In this document: positions 15,982-23,728 of the stretch, one piece after another | Layout: the number at the start of each line of letters is the position of its first letter | Position numbering within the stretch: position 1 is the first letter of the stretch | Assembly (NCBI RefSeq): GCF_027853965.1 | Contig: NZ_JAQGLB010000033.1 | Location: forward strand, 1-54,682 | Direction of reading: 5' to 3' | Source: Saccharopolyspora indica | Lineage (GTDB): Bacteria > Actinomycetota > Actinomycetes > Mycobacteriales > Pseudonocardiaceae | Length of the DNA stretch: 54,682 nt | Program-made: the position numbers and the translations under genes | Notes under the pieces: generated by a model | Database searches by the model: none | Told to the model about the DNA's origin: nothing | Seen by the model: only the letters and a program-made list of their open reading frames with translations

Positions 15982-17295
15982 TCAGCCGACGGGAGTCCGC
16001 GCGGCGGTGCTGCCGACGCCGCGGACGAGGCCGAGCTTTCCGGCGACGACGTAGAGCACGAACGCGAGGACCAGCGAGTTGATGCTCGGCAGGCCGATCT
16101 CCACGAATCCGCCGACCAGCGCGGCGACCAGCCAGACGACCAGCGTCGCGGGCACCCAGTTCGGGGAGGACGCGGGGATCTCGCCGCGCGCCCGCGATGC
16201 TTCGAGCTCCCCGCGCCAGCGCCGCACGATGAAGTACTCGGCGACCATGATCCCGCCGATCGGCGGGAACGCCACCCCGAGCACGGTCAGGAAGCCGGTG
16301 AACTGGTCGAGGATGCCGACCGCGGCCAGCACGCTGCCGATCAGGCCGAACACCGCGGTCGCGATGCCGCGGTTGAGCTTCTTGCCGAACACCGTGCCGA
16401 CGAAGTTCACCAGGCCCAGCCCGGAGGAGTACAGGTTCCAGTCGTTGATCTTCAGGGTGCCCGCGACGACGACCAGGATGCCGACCCAGCCGACCGAGGA
16501 GGTGACGATCGTGGTGATGTCGGCGGAGCGCACGGCGTGCGCGAGCAGCACCCCGGCCAGGCCGATCACGTACTCGCCGAGGGTGATGCCGACCAGCGTC
16601 TGCTTGACCACGTCGCCGACGGTGCGGTTGAAGCGGGTCATGTCGGGCGTGATCACCGCGCCGGTGATGAACCCGCCCGCGACCAGCGTGGTCCCCTCCA
16701 GCAGCGACAGCTGCGGGCCGGGCGGGGCGGAGGCCATCAGCGCGCCGAGGTCGTGCTGCGTGAGCTCCACCCCGATCGACCAGCCGACGAGCACCAGGAA
16801 GGCGGGCACGGTCACGTAGGCGACCCAGGCCATCGAGCGGAAACCGCGCAGCACGATCGCGGTGACCAGCAGGCCGAACACCAGCGCCCAGCCCCACTCG
16901 GGCAGGCCGCCGACCAGCGAGACCAGGCCCTTGGCCGACACCGCGGACTGGATGCCGAACCAGCCGATCAGGCTGATCGCGATGGCCAGCCCGATCAGCG
17001 CCGACCCGGCGCGGCCGAAGCCGGTCCAGCGCGCGAGCATCGAGGTGGACAGGCCTTCGCGGGCGCCGATGATCCCGACGAAGATCGCCACGACCTCCAG
17101 GATCACGGCACCGAGGGTCAGCGCGAGGAAGGCGTCCCAGAAGCTCATGCCGAAGCCGAGCGTGGCGCCGAGCAGGAACTGGCTCAGCGCCGAGACCTGG
17201 CCGAACCGCTGCACGGCCACCGACCACCAGGAGTAGCGGGCGTGGTCGGGCACTCTGGTCAGCGCGTAGTCGTCGACCCCGACGGACGAAGCCAT
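15982..17295 (-). CDS. NCS1 family nucleobase/hydantoin permease
   Basis: A 437-aa inner-membrane symporter with about 12 hydrophobic segments. It matches the NCS1 (CodB/Mhp1) family, which imports cytosine, purines, allantoin or hydantoins with Na+ or H+. GGFITGAVITPDMTRFNR in the middle is the family's substrate-site region. The ATG at 17295 is preceded by GAGGAGCTCGCC. It leads the operon NCS1-HyuA-DUF917-DUF917. Since Mhp1 of this family transports hydantoins and the next gene is HyuA-like, a hydantoin-like substrate is the best inference. Confidence 0.9.
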   Translation of the reverse strand: MASSVGVDDYALTRVPDHARYSWWSVAVQRFGQVSALSQFLLGATLGFGMSFWDAFLALTLGAVILEVVAIFVGIIGAREGLSTSMLARWTGFGRAGSALIGLAIAISLIGWFGIQSAVSAKGLVSLVGGLPEWGWALVFGLLVTAIVLRGFRSMAWVAYVTVPAFLVLVGWSIGVELTQHDLGALMASAPPGPQLSLLEGTTLVAGGFITGAVITPDMTRFNRTVGDVVKQTLVGITLGEYVIGLAGVLLAHAVRSADITTIVTSSVGWVGILVVVAGTLKINDWNLYSSGLGLVNFVGTVFGKKLNRGIATAVFGLIGSVLAAVGILDQFTGFLTVLGVAFPPIGGIMVAEYFIVRRWRGELEASRARGEIPASSPNWVPATLVVWLVAALVGGFVEIGLPSINSLVLAFVLYVVAGKLGLVRGVGSTAARTPVG

Positions 17296-17370
17296 GGCGA
17301 GCTCCTCGGATTGGCTCGGAGAGGCGGTTGGCGGACACCGTAAGCCCTGGTCAACCCGTCGTCAGTGGAT

Positions 17371-17410
17371 GAACTGCACAGTTCGAGCGCAACGGCAGTG
17401 CATCGTGCAC
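17371..17410. promoter_or_regulatory. candidate operators upstream of the NCS1 operon
   Basis: Two inverted repeats lie between the DHA2 gene stop and the NCS1 start: GAACTG-CA-CAGTTC (17371-17384) and GTGCA-TCG-TGCAC (17398-17410). They share TGCAC. A PucR-type or other regulator could bind here; this is unproven. Confidence 0.45.
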
Positions 17411-17419
17411 GGTCGCAGG

Positions 17420-18880
17420 TCAGGTCGTCGCCGGAACCGGTGGCGCAGGCAGCGGGGACGATGTCCGGCCCGGCTTGAGGAGCGCGGCGACCGCGAGGGC
17501 GCCGAGCGCGGTCAGGGCCGCGATCGCCCAGAGCAGGACCTGCCAGGACTCCGTGAGGTGCCCGGCCAGGACGTCGGGCGAGGGGCCGGTGAGCTTCCCG
17601 GTCGCCACCCGGCCGGCCTGCTCCGCGCCGATCCGCCCGGTCAGCAGGCTGATCAGGATCGATCCGAACAACGCCAGCACCAGCGTCTGGGAACCACCGC
17701 GCACGGTGTTGAGCAGTCCGGCGGCCATCCCGGCGCGCGACTGGTCGACCTGGTTCATCGCCTGCGCGTCGATCAACCCGCTCGCCAGGCCGACGCCGAT
17801 GCCGATCGTCAGCAGCGGACCGAGCAGTTGCCACGCCTCGATGCCCGGGTGCAGCCGGGTCAGCCACGCGTTGCCCGCCGAGATCATCAGCAGCCCGGTG
17901 GCGATCAGCAGCCGCGGCGAGGTGCCCCGGTTCACCAGCCGGCTGCCCACCAGCGGCAGGACCAGCATCGGAGCCGTGGACATCAGCATGACCAGCCCGG
18001 AATCGCGCGCCGACAGCCCGTTCGCGCCCTGCAGGTAGGTGGGCAGGAACGAGGTCATCCCGCCGAAGCCCAGCACCATCACGACCCCGGCGAGCACCCA
18101 GCCGACGAACTGCCGGTTGCGCAGCAGGGACAGGTCCAGCAGCGGATGCGCGCTGCGCCGTTCGACGACCGCGAACGCGGCCAGCAGCCCGGCACCCGCG
18201 GCCAGCAGGCCGAGCACCAGCGGGCTGCCCCAGCCCGCCCGGGAGCTCTGGGTGATCGCGAACATCACCGAAGCGAGCCCGGCGATGAAGGTCACCGCGC
18301 CGAGCCGGTCGGCCCGCGGTCGGTGCGCGGCGCGCGACTCGCTCATCGCGAAAGTGCCTGCCAGCAGCAGGATCCCGGCTGCGGCGAAGGTGCCGAAGGT
18401 GGCCCGCCAGCCGAGCGATCCGACCAGCCAGCCGGCCAGCGTCGGACCGATCGCGAGCCCGATGCCCGCCGTGGTGCCCATCGCGGCGAACGCCTTGGTC
18501 CGCTCGGCGCCGGTGAACGTGGTCGCCAGGATGGCGCCGCCACCGGCCATCACCCCGGCCGCGCCGATGCCGGTCACGGTGCGGGCCACGTCCAGCACCA
18601 GGATGTTCGGGGTCAGTGCCGCGACGAAGCTGCCGAGCGTGAACGTCGCGGCGCCCAAGCGGTAGATCCGGCGCCGCCCGATCAGATCGCCGGCCGACCC
18701 GGCGACGAGCATGAACGACGACGCGGTGAGGAAGTACCCGGTCACCACCCACTGCAGCGCACCGCCGGAGGCGTTGAGCGCGGTCCCGATCTGCGGCAGC
18801 GCGACGGTGGTCCCGGACATCGACATCGGCAGCAGCAGGTAGCCGAGCAGCACGAACAGCAGGGTCAGCTTGTTCTTCAC
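17420..18880 (-). CDS. MFS transporter, DHA2 (14-TMS) drug-efflux type
   Basis: A 486-aa inner-membrane protein with about 14 hydrophobic segments. Motif A-like GSAGDLIGRRRIYRLG follows TM2, and the motif C-like region GLAIGPTLAGWLVGS lies near TM5, a mark of proton-driven exporters. Length and topology fit QacA/EmrB-type pumps. It starts at ATG 18880, 10 bp after the FMN reductase stop at 18891, so the two probably form an operon. The divergent TetR gene across the shared promoter is the likely repressor of both. Substrate unknown. Confidence 0.88.
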   Translation of the reverse strand: MKNKLTLLFVLLGYLLLPMSMSGTTVALPQIGTALNASGGALQWVVTGYFLTASSFMLVAGSAGDLIGRRRIYRLGAATFTLGSFVAALTPNILVLDVARTVTGIGAAGVMAGGGAILATTFTGAERTKAFAAMGTTAGIGLAIGPTLAGWLVGSLGWRATFGTFAAAGILLLAGTFAMSESRAAHRPRADRLGAVTFIAGLASVMFAITQSSRAGWGSPLVLGLLAAGAGLLAAFAVVERRSAHPLLDLSLLRNRQFVGWVLAGVVMVLGFGGMTSFLPTYLQGANGLSARDSGLVMLMSTAPMLVLPLVGSRLVNRGTSPRLLIATGLLMISAGNAWLTRLHPGIEAWQLLGPLLTIGIGVGLASGLIDAQAMNQVDQSRAGMAAGLLNTVRGGSQTLVLALFGSILISLLTGRIGAEQAGRVATGKLTGPSPDVLAGHLTESWQVLLWAIAALTALGALAVAALLKPGRTSSPLPAPPVPATT

Positions 18881-18890
18881 GGTCGGTCTC

Positions 18891-19454
18891 CTAGGCGGCG
18901 TAAGGCTCGGCGGTCCGCGCGGTGCGCAGGGCGCGCGCCCACCAGGAGAGCTGGGTCAGCATGCCCTTCGCGGCGGCGTTGCAGCCCGCGTCCAGCGGGA
19001 CGCCGTTCTGGTCGAAGCGGTCCCAGGCGTTGTGGAAGCTGACGGTGTCGCGGACGGTCGTCGCGTGCAGTTCGGCGAAGACCAGCCGCAGCTGCTCGAC
19101 GGCGCGCAGGCCGCCGCCCATCCCGCCGTAGGAGACGAAACCGACCGGCTTGGCCTGCCATTCCGCGCGGTAGAGGTCGATCGCGTTCTTCAGCGGGGCG
19201 GGGAAGCTGTGGTTGTACTCGGGGGTGACGACGACGTAGGCGTCGGCCGCGGCCAGCCGCCCGGCCAGCTCGGTGACGTGCGGGTCCGGTGCGGCGCCGA
19301 AGTCGATGACGGTGGGCAGCGGGATCTCGGCCAGGTCGATGACGTCGACGTCGCCGAACTCCTGCGCCTGCTCGGTGAACCAGTCGGCCACGGTCGGCCC
19401 GAAGCGGCCTTCGCGGTTGCTCGCGATGATCACGGCCAGTCGCAGTGCGGACAT
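18891..19454 (-). CDS. NADPH-dependent FMN reductase-like flavoprotein
   Basis: A 187-aa flavodoxin-fold protein of the NADPH-dependent FMN reductase family (azoreductase/chromate reductase group). The FMN phosphate loop is SNREGRFGP near the N-terminus, and VTPEYNHSFPAPLKNAIDL is the family's flavin-binding segment. VGFVSYGGMGGG follows. The ATG at 19454 has GAGGAGCG upstream; a longer frame is less likely. It reduces flavins or quinone/nitro-type compounds with NAD(P)H. It lies in an operon with the efflux pump, suggesting a response to a redox-active or aromatic toxicant. Confidence 0.88.
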   Translation of the reverse strand: MSALRLAVIIASNREGRFGPTVADWFTEQAQEFGDVDVIDLAEIPLPTVIDFGAAPDPHVTELAGRLAAADAYVVVTPEYNHSFPAPLKNAIDLYRAEWQAKPVGFVSYGGMGGGLRAVEQLRLVFAELHATTVRDTVSFHNAWDRFDQNGVPLDAGCNAAAKGMLTQLSWWARALRTARTAEPYAA

Positions 19455-19496
19455 CTTCGCTCCTCGGATGCGTGCGGTGGAGGCTGACACGAGGTA

Positions 19497-19539
19497 AAGT
19501 ACAACATGTAATGCACTTAGTGCAATGGTCGTTGTACTT
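19497..19539. promoter_or_regulatory. nested palindromic operator between FMN reductase and TetR
   Basis: The outer arms AAGTACAAC (19497-19505) and GTTGTACTT (19531-19539) enclose the inner palindrome TGCACTTAGTGCA (19512-19524), centred together. The site lies in the divergent promoter, 17 bp before the TetR GTG start. It is a strong candidate TetR operator controlling both directions. Confidence 0.75.
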
Positions 19540-19555
19540 ATTTCCGGAGGGTGCT

Positions 19556-20191
19556 GTGAGCAGGGAGAACGCCTCGCGTCGAGGGGTGGAGAAGCGGCGG
19601 GCCATCCTCGAAGGGGCGCGGGAGGTGTTCGGCCGCGACGGCTACACCCGCGCCAGCATCGACGCGATCGCCAAGGCGGCCGAGGTGTCGACGCGCACCA
19701 TCTACAACCACTTCGCGGACAAGGCGGAGCTGTTCCGCGAGGTGGTCATGGAGAGCGCGGCGGAGGTCCGCGAGGCCCAGTACGCCGACCTGGACCGCCA
19801 CCTGGGCAAGATCGCCGACCTGGAGTCCGACCTGGTCGGCCTCGGCCGCGCGTTCGCCCTGACCTCGGGGGCCTTCGGCGCGCACTTCGCGCTGGTGCGG
19901 CAGATCAACGCCGAGGTCGGCCACATCCCGGAGGACGTCCTGGAGGCCTGGCAGGAAGCGGGGCCGCGGCGCGTGCACGAGGCGCTCGCGCGCCGGATGG
20001 CCGAACTCGGCGAGCGAGGCCTGCTCGACGTCGACCTCCCGGACCGCGCGGCCATGCACTTCGTCGCACTGGTGGGCACGGAGATCCAGAGCCGCACCTA
20101 CTCCGGCGCGCGGCCCATGGACGAGGCGGAGCTGGACGAGATCGTCGCGGCAGGGGTGCGGGTGTTCCTCCGCGCCTATCGTCCGCAGTAG
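19556..20191 (+). CDS. TetR family transcriptional regulator
   Basis: A 211-aa repressor. The N-terminal TetR helix-turn-helix spans about 14-60, with AREVFGRDGYTRASIDAIAK and VSTRTIYNHFADKAELF; a ligand-binding helical C-terminal domain follows. The GTG at 19556 is preceded by CGGAGGG; the earlier frame from 19445 crosses the operator and is rejected. It is divergent from the FMN reductase-DHA2 pair and is likely an autoregulated repressor of that pair. Confidence 0.9.
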   Translation: MSRENASRRGVEKRRAILEGAREVFGRDGYTRASIDAIAKAAEVSTRTIYNHFADKAELFREVVMESAAEVREAQYADLDRHLGKIADLESDLVGLGRAFALTSGAFGAHFALVRQINAEVGHIPEDVLEAWQEAGPRRVHEALARRMAELGERGLLDVDLPDRAAMHFVALVGTEIQSRTYSGARPMDEAELDEIVAAGVRVFLRAYRPQ

Positions 20192-20237
20192 ACGGTGGCT
20201 GCGGTGATCCTCGGCCGTCGGCGGTACTCTCCGGCCC

Positions 20238-21560
20238 ATGGAGCGCGACTTGGCCGAGACCCTGCTGTCCGAGCTCGGCGACCCCGATGAGGCGCCGCTG
20301 AGCTTCAAGGAAATGCTCGGGCTGCCGGACCGGCTCCCGCCGCTGCGGTTGCCGTCGGAGGAAGAGCTGGCGGCGGCCGCGAGGCGGAGCGAGCTGCTCG
20401 ACAACCTCCGGTCCCTGGCCTTGCGCGCCGTCGAGCGCTCGCGCGGGGCTGAGGACTGGACGGCCGCCGAGGTGACCGCAGCGGCCGAGGCGCTCGGTCT
20501 GCCGGTGCCGGAACCGGTCGAGGGCCTGGCCGGCGTCCCGGACCTGGCCCGCCGGTGGGACCTGGCGGTCGATGCGGAGTTCATCGATCCCGCCACCGCC
20601 GCCGCGCCGGGCCCCGCGCTCGACGAGTGGCCGGGCGGCAGCGATGAGGACGTGCTGGGCGTCTGGTCCGATGTGCTGGGGCTGATCAGCGAGGACGCCT
20701 TCCAGGACGACGACGCCGACCCCGAGCTGGCCGACGTCGGCGCCTTCGCCCTGGTGATGCTGTTCATGACCCGCCACGAGGGCATTCCCGCCGGGGCGCT
20801 GCGGCGGATGGTCGCGGACGTCGTCGACGTCGAGCCGGAGGAGTGGGAGCGCTGGGTCGAGACCAGTGGCGACCTGGCGGACCGGCTGCTCGCGATCCTG
20901 GTCGACCTGGGCGCGGTGCAGGTCGACGACGAGACGGCCCGGCTCACCCCGCTCGGCCAGTACGCGCTCGCCGGCGCGCTGGCCGAAGACGGTGTCGAAG
21001 TGCCGGTCCTGCCATCGGCCGCGGAGATGACCGCCGGTGACCTGGTGGACTTCGCCGTGGCCGCGAGCGACGCCGAACTGGCGGCCGAGCGGGAAGCGTG
21101 GCTGGAGTCCCGCACTCCCGCCGAAGCGGTCGACGAGCTGATCGCCTCGGCCGCGTCCGGCGACGTGGAGCACCGGGTGATCGCGATGTCCCTCGCGAAG
21201 TCCGTCGAAGGCGCGGAGCAGCGGTGGCGGCAAGCTCTGGACGACCCGGCGCTGCGGCCGTACGCGAAGTCGGTGCTGCAGGAATCCGGTGCGCCGGACG
21301 TCGAGTCGACCCCGGCCGACGCGGCATGGCTGCTCGCGGACCTGCTGTCGACAGGCGCCGCTCACGACCAGGACGAGCTGGCCGCACTGCTGGCGGATTC
21401 GGCCCCCGCCGGCCAAGAAGCGGCGCTCTTCGACGAGATCTGGCGCCTGGACCACCCCCACGCGCAAGAGGTGCTCACCCTGATCGGCGACCACCACCCC
21501 GACAAGAAGATCGCCAAATCCGCCCGAAAAGCCGCCCACAAGGTGAATTCTTCGAGGTGA
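20238..21560 (+). CDS. uncharacterised 440-aa actinobacterial protein
   Basis: I do not recognise a named domain. The protein is acidic, soluble and largely alpha-helical, rich in Ala, Glu, Asp and Leu. It has an N-terminal segment with Asp/Glu-Pro-rich motifs, a central part with YALAGALAEDG that looks like a winged-helix end, and a C-terminal HEAT-like stretch from about 300 (repeated helices such as DEIWRLDHPHAQEVLTLIG and HHPDKKIAKSARKAAHK). The last element resembles the 'HPDKxVAKxARKAxxK' tail of actinobacterial HEAT-like proteins of unknown role. The ATG at 20238 lies 46 bp after the TetR stop. It ends inside a large palindromic terminator. Confidence 0.75.
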   Translation: MERDLAETLLSELGDPDEAPLSFKEMLGLPDRLPPLRLPSEEELAAAARRSELLDNLRSLALRAVERSRGAEDWTAAEVTAAAEALGLPVPEPVEGLAGVPDLARRWDLAVDAEFIDPATAAAPGPALDEWPGGSDEDVLGVWSDVLGLISEDAFQDDDADPELADVGAFALVMLFMTRHEGIPAGALRRMVADVVDVEPEEWERWVETSGDLADRLLAILVDLGAVQVDDETARLTPLGQYALAGALAEDGVEVPVLPSAAEMTAGDLVDFAVAASDAELAAEREAWLESRTPAEAVDELIASAASGDVEHRVIAMSLAKSVEGAEQRWRQALDDPALRPYAKSVLQESGAPDVESTPADAAWLLADLLSTGAAHDQDELAALLADSAPAGQEAALFDEIWRLDHPHAQEVLTLIGDHHPDKKIAKSARKAAHKVNSSR

Positions 21561-21606
21561 AGGGCACCTTTAGGCAACTTACTTGCTAAAAGGTGCCCTT
21601 CACCTC
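21554..21606. terminator. 53-bp bidirectional palindromic terminator
   Basis: The outer stem, GAGGTGAAGGGCACCTT and its complement, is almost perfect, with an inner TTTAGGCAA...TTGCTAAA extension. It overlaps the TGA of the 440-aa gene (21558-21560) and ends 14 bp before the stop of the convergent hydrolase gene (21620). It can serve both strands. Confidence 0.88.
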
Positions 21607-21619
21607 TCATCCGTTCGGG

Positions 21620-22279
21620 TCACGCGGCGTCGAGGAGGATCTTGCGGAAGTCGTCGAAGGCCTCGCGGACGATGTTGTGCCCGATGGGCAGCGCGCGGAC
21701 GTGCCACGTCGGGTCGTCCTTCAGCCGCTCGTAGGTCGCGGTGAGCGGGGAGTTCTCGAAGGCGGCGCAGTAGACGTACTCGCGGCGCGGGACCCGGCGG
21801 TGCGCGCCGGTCAGGCGGATCTGCTGGGTGATCGTGGCCAGCGGGTGCGGTACCGCGCGCTCGTCCAAGACCGGTAGCGGCGCGAACGCGAACCCGTCCT
21901 CGCCAGCGCCGCCCGCGTACCAGTCGTGCCAGAAACCGCTGGTCAGCGACCAGACCGATTCGCCGTCCTCGGGGGCGAAGGCGTCGACGTGCAGCAGGGT
22001 TGCGATCCGCTCCGGTGCGCGGTCGGCGGCGCCGGTGATCACCATGCCCGCGTAGCTGTGCCCGCAGAGCACGACCTCGCGGAGGTCTTCCGACTCCAGC
22101 AGGCGCACCACGTCGTCGATGTGGGTGTCCAGGTTGATCCCGGCGGCCGACTCCTGCGGCCCCAGCCCGCTCAGCGTCACCGCGTGCACGGTGTGCCCGG
22201 CCGCCCGCAGTTCCGCCGCGATCGGGTCGTACCACCAGCCGCCGTGGCAAGCGCCCGGAACCAGCACGTAAGTCGCCAT
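21620..22279 (-). CDS. alpha/beta hydrolase, tandem copy A
   Basis: A 219-aa cytosolic alpha/beta hydrolase of the salicylate/methyl-ester esterase-like group. The oxyanion segment VLVPGACHGGWWYDP is at 5-19, the nucleophile elbow GHSYAG has Ser75, the acid region is LHVDAFAPEDG and the catalytic His is in PIGHNIV near 201. It is strikingly similar to the neighbouring gene 22387-23064, with nearly identical stretches over the whole length. ATG 22279 has GAGGAGAC upstream. Substrate unknown. Confidence 0.88.
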   Translation of the reverse strand: MATYVLVPGACHGGWWYDPIAAELRAAGHTVHAVTLSGLGPQESAAGINLDTHIDDVVRLLESEDLREVVLCGHSYAGMVITGAADRAPERIATLLHVDAFAPEDGESVWSLTSGFWHDWYAGGAGEDGFAFAPLPVLDERAVPHPLATITQQIRLTGAHRRVPRREYVYCAAFENSPLTATYERLKDDPTWHVRALPIGHNIVREAFDDFRKILLDAA

Positions 22280-22324
22280 GTCTCCTCCTCGGATCGTTCT
22301 GCAACCGACCCTAGGAGTCCTTTA

Positions 22325-22379
22325 GGACAGGATCTGTCCACAAGCGGGGGCGCTGCCTGGAATGCGCAGGAAGCGCCCC
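22325..22379 (-). terminator. hairpin after hydrolase copy B plus upstream inverted repeat
   Basis: GGGGCGCT...AGCGCCCC (22347-22379) with inner GCCTG/CAGG pairing follows the minus-strand stop at 22387 and can act as a terminator. Just beyond it, GGACAG-GAT-CTGTCC (22325-22339) is a candidate operator for hydrolase copy A, 46 bp before its start. Confidence 0.55.
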
Positions 22380-22386
22380 GCTCGGC

Positions 22387-23064
22387 TCACGCCCGTGACG
22401 TCTCGGGTGCGGCGTCGAGGAGGATCTCGCGGAAGTCGTCGAAGGCCTCCTGGACGAGGTCGTGCCCGACCGGCAGCGCGCGGACGTGCCACGACGGGTC
22501 GTCCTTCAGCCGCTCGTAGGTCGGCGTGAACGGGGAGTTCTCGAACGCGGTGCAGTAGACGTACTCGCGGCGCGGAACCCGCAGGTGCGCACCGGTCAGG
22601 CGCAGCTCCTGCACGACGGTCCCCAGCGGGTGCGGCATCGCGCGCTCTTCGTGAACCGGCAGCGGCGCGAACGCGAAACCATCGCGGCCCGCGCCGCCCG
22701 CGTACCAGTCGTGCCAGAAACCGTCGGTCAACGACCAGGCGGAATCGCCGCCCTCGGGGGCGAAGGCGTCGACGTGCAGCAGGGTCGCGATCCGCTCCGG
22801 CGCCCGGTCGGCGACGCCGGTGATCACCATGCCCGCGTAGCTGTGCCCGCAGAGCACGACCTCGTTCAGGTCCTCGGACTCCAGCAGGCGCACCACGTCG
22901 TCGATGTGGGTGTCCAGGTTGACCCCGGCACCGGACTCCCGCGGGCCCAGCCCGGTCAACGTCACCGCGTGCACGGTGTGCCCCGCGGCGCGCAGTTCCG
23001 CCGCGATCGGGTCGTACCACCAGCCGCCGTGGCAAGCGCCCGGAACCAGCACGTAGGTCGACAT
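22387..23064 (-). CDS. alpha/beta hydrolase, tandem copy B
   Basis: A 225-aa paralogue of the preceding hydrolase. The same VLVPGACHGGWWYDP and GHSYAG (Ser75) and the same C-terminal PVGHDLVQEAFDDFREILLDAA pattern are kept, plus six extra C-terminal residues (PETSRA). Differences are conservative and spread out, suggesting an old duplication under selection. The ATG at 23064 has TTGGAGGACTGGGA upstream; the earlier in-frame start at 23172 would cross two palindromes and is rejected. Confidence 0.88.
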   Translation of the reverse strand: MSTYVLVPGACHGGWWYDPIAAELRAAGHTVHAVTLTGLGPRESGAGVNLDTHIDDVVRLLESEDLNEVVLCGHSYAGMVITGVADRAPERIATLLHVDAFAPEGGDSAWSLTDGFWHDWYAGGAGRDGFAFAPLPVHEERAMPHPLGTVVQELRLTGAHLRVPRREYVYCTAFENSPFTPTYERLKDDPSWHVRALPVGHDLVQEAFDDFREILLDAAPETSRA

Positions 23065-23081
23065 TCCCAGTCCTCCAAGGT

Positions 23082-23097
23082 TCGATCTCGGGATCGA
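23082..23097. promoter_or_regulatory. inverted repeat upstream of hydrolase copy B
   Basis: TCGATC-TCGG-GATCGA lies 17 bp before the start codon at 23064. A possible operator, maybe for the adjacent MarR regulator. Confidence 0.4.
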
Positions 23098-23169
23098 TCC
23101 TATGTCGTCCCCGGTCGAGGGTCCGGAAAAACGGTTCGTGGCAGGGGTTTTCGGTGCACCTGTGATGAA

Positions 23170-23182
23170 CATTCCCGGAATG
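23170..23182. promoter_or_regulatory. 13-bp palindrome CATTCC-C-GGAATG
   Basis: A perfect 6-bp-arm inverted repeat in the 133-bp gap between the MarR stop (23198) and hydrolase copy B. A candidate promoter-proximal operator for hydrolase copy B. Confidence 0.4.
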
Positions 23183-23197
23183 TGGGAGATTTCCGGG

Positions 23198-23671
23198 TTA
23201 CGCCTGGCCGAACCAGCCCGGGACGTCCAGTCGGAAGGAGTTGCCCGGAACCATCGCGCGCAGGCCGGATTCCAGGTCGCGCAGCCGCTCCGCGCCCAGC
23301 GACTCCGCCCACTGCGCGCGCAGGTCGTCGAAGATCGCCGCGGATCGGGCCAGCGCGTCCGCGCCCCGGTCGGTCAGCCGGAGCAGCTTGCGCCGGGCGT
23401 CGTCCGGATCGTCGGCGCGTTCGACGTAGCCGAGCTTCTCCAGGCGGTCGGCGGTCTTGCCCGCGGCCTGCTTGGAGATGCCGAGCCTGCGCCCGAGCTC
23501 GCTGGCGGTCGCGCCATCCGGGCCGATGGCCTGCATCGCGAACCCGTACGCCGGGCGCACGTCGGGGTGGCCCTGCTCGGCGAGTTCGGCGTGCAGCTGG
23601 TCGATCAGCGACCGGAAGCCGGCGAAGAGCAGCAGCGGCAGCTCGAAGCCCGGGGCGTCAGCGCTTGCCAT
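23198..23671 (-). CDS. MarR family transcriptional regulator
   Basis: A 157-aa winged-helix regulator. The HTH lies at about 55-80 (ATASELGRRLGISKQAAGKTADRLEKLGYVER) and the wing DPDDARRKLLRLTDRG follows. The ATG at 23671 is preferred; an in-frame TTG at 23680 lies upstream. It is divergent from an AhpD-like gene with a TCGACAAC/GTTGTCGA operator between them. MarR proteins usually sense phenolic or oxidant ligands, which fits control of the peroxidase-like neighbour. Confidence 0.88.
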   Translation of the reverse strand: MASADAPGFELPLLLFAGFRSLIDQLHAELAEQGHPDVRPAYGFAMQAIGPDGATASELGRRLGISKQAAGKTADRLEKLGYVERADDPDDARRKLLRLTDRGADALARSAAIFDDLRAQWAESLGAERLRDLESGLRAMVPGNSFRLDVPGWFGQA

Positions 23672-23673
23672 AA

Positions 23674-23713
23674 TCGACAACCTCGTTTACTTTTTCGTCA
23701 ACCACGTTGTCGA
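23674..23713. promoter_or_regulatory. MarR/AhpD divergent operator
   Basis: The inverted repeat TCGACAAC (23674-23681) ... GTTGTCGA (23706-23713) spans the 57-bp divergent promoter between MarR and the AhpD-like gene. It immediately abuts the MarR start codon, as expected for autorepression. Confidence 0.65.
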
Positions 23714-23728
23714 GTTTAGGGGAGTGCC

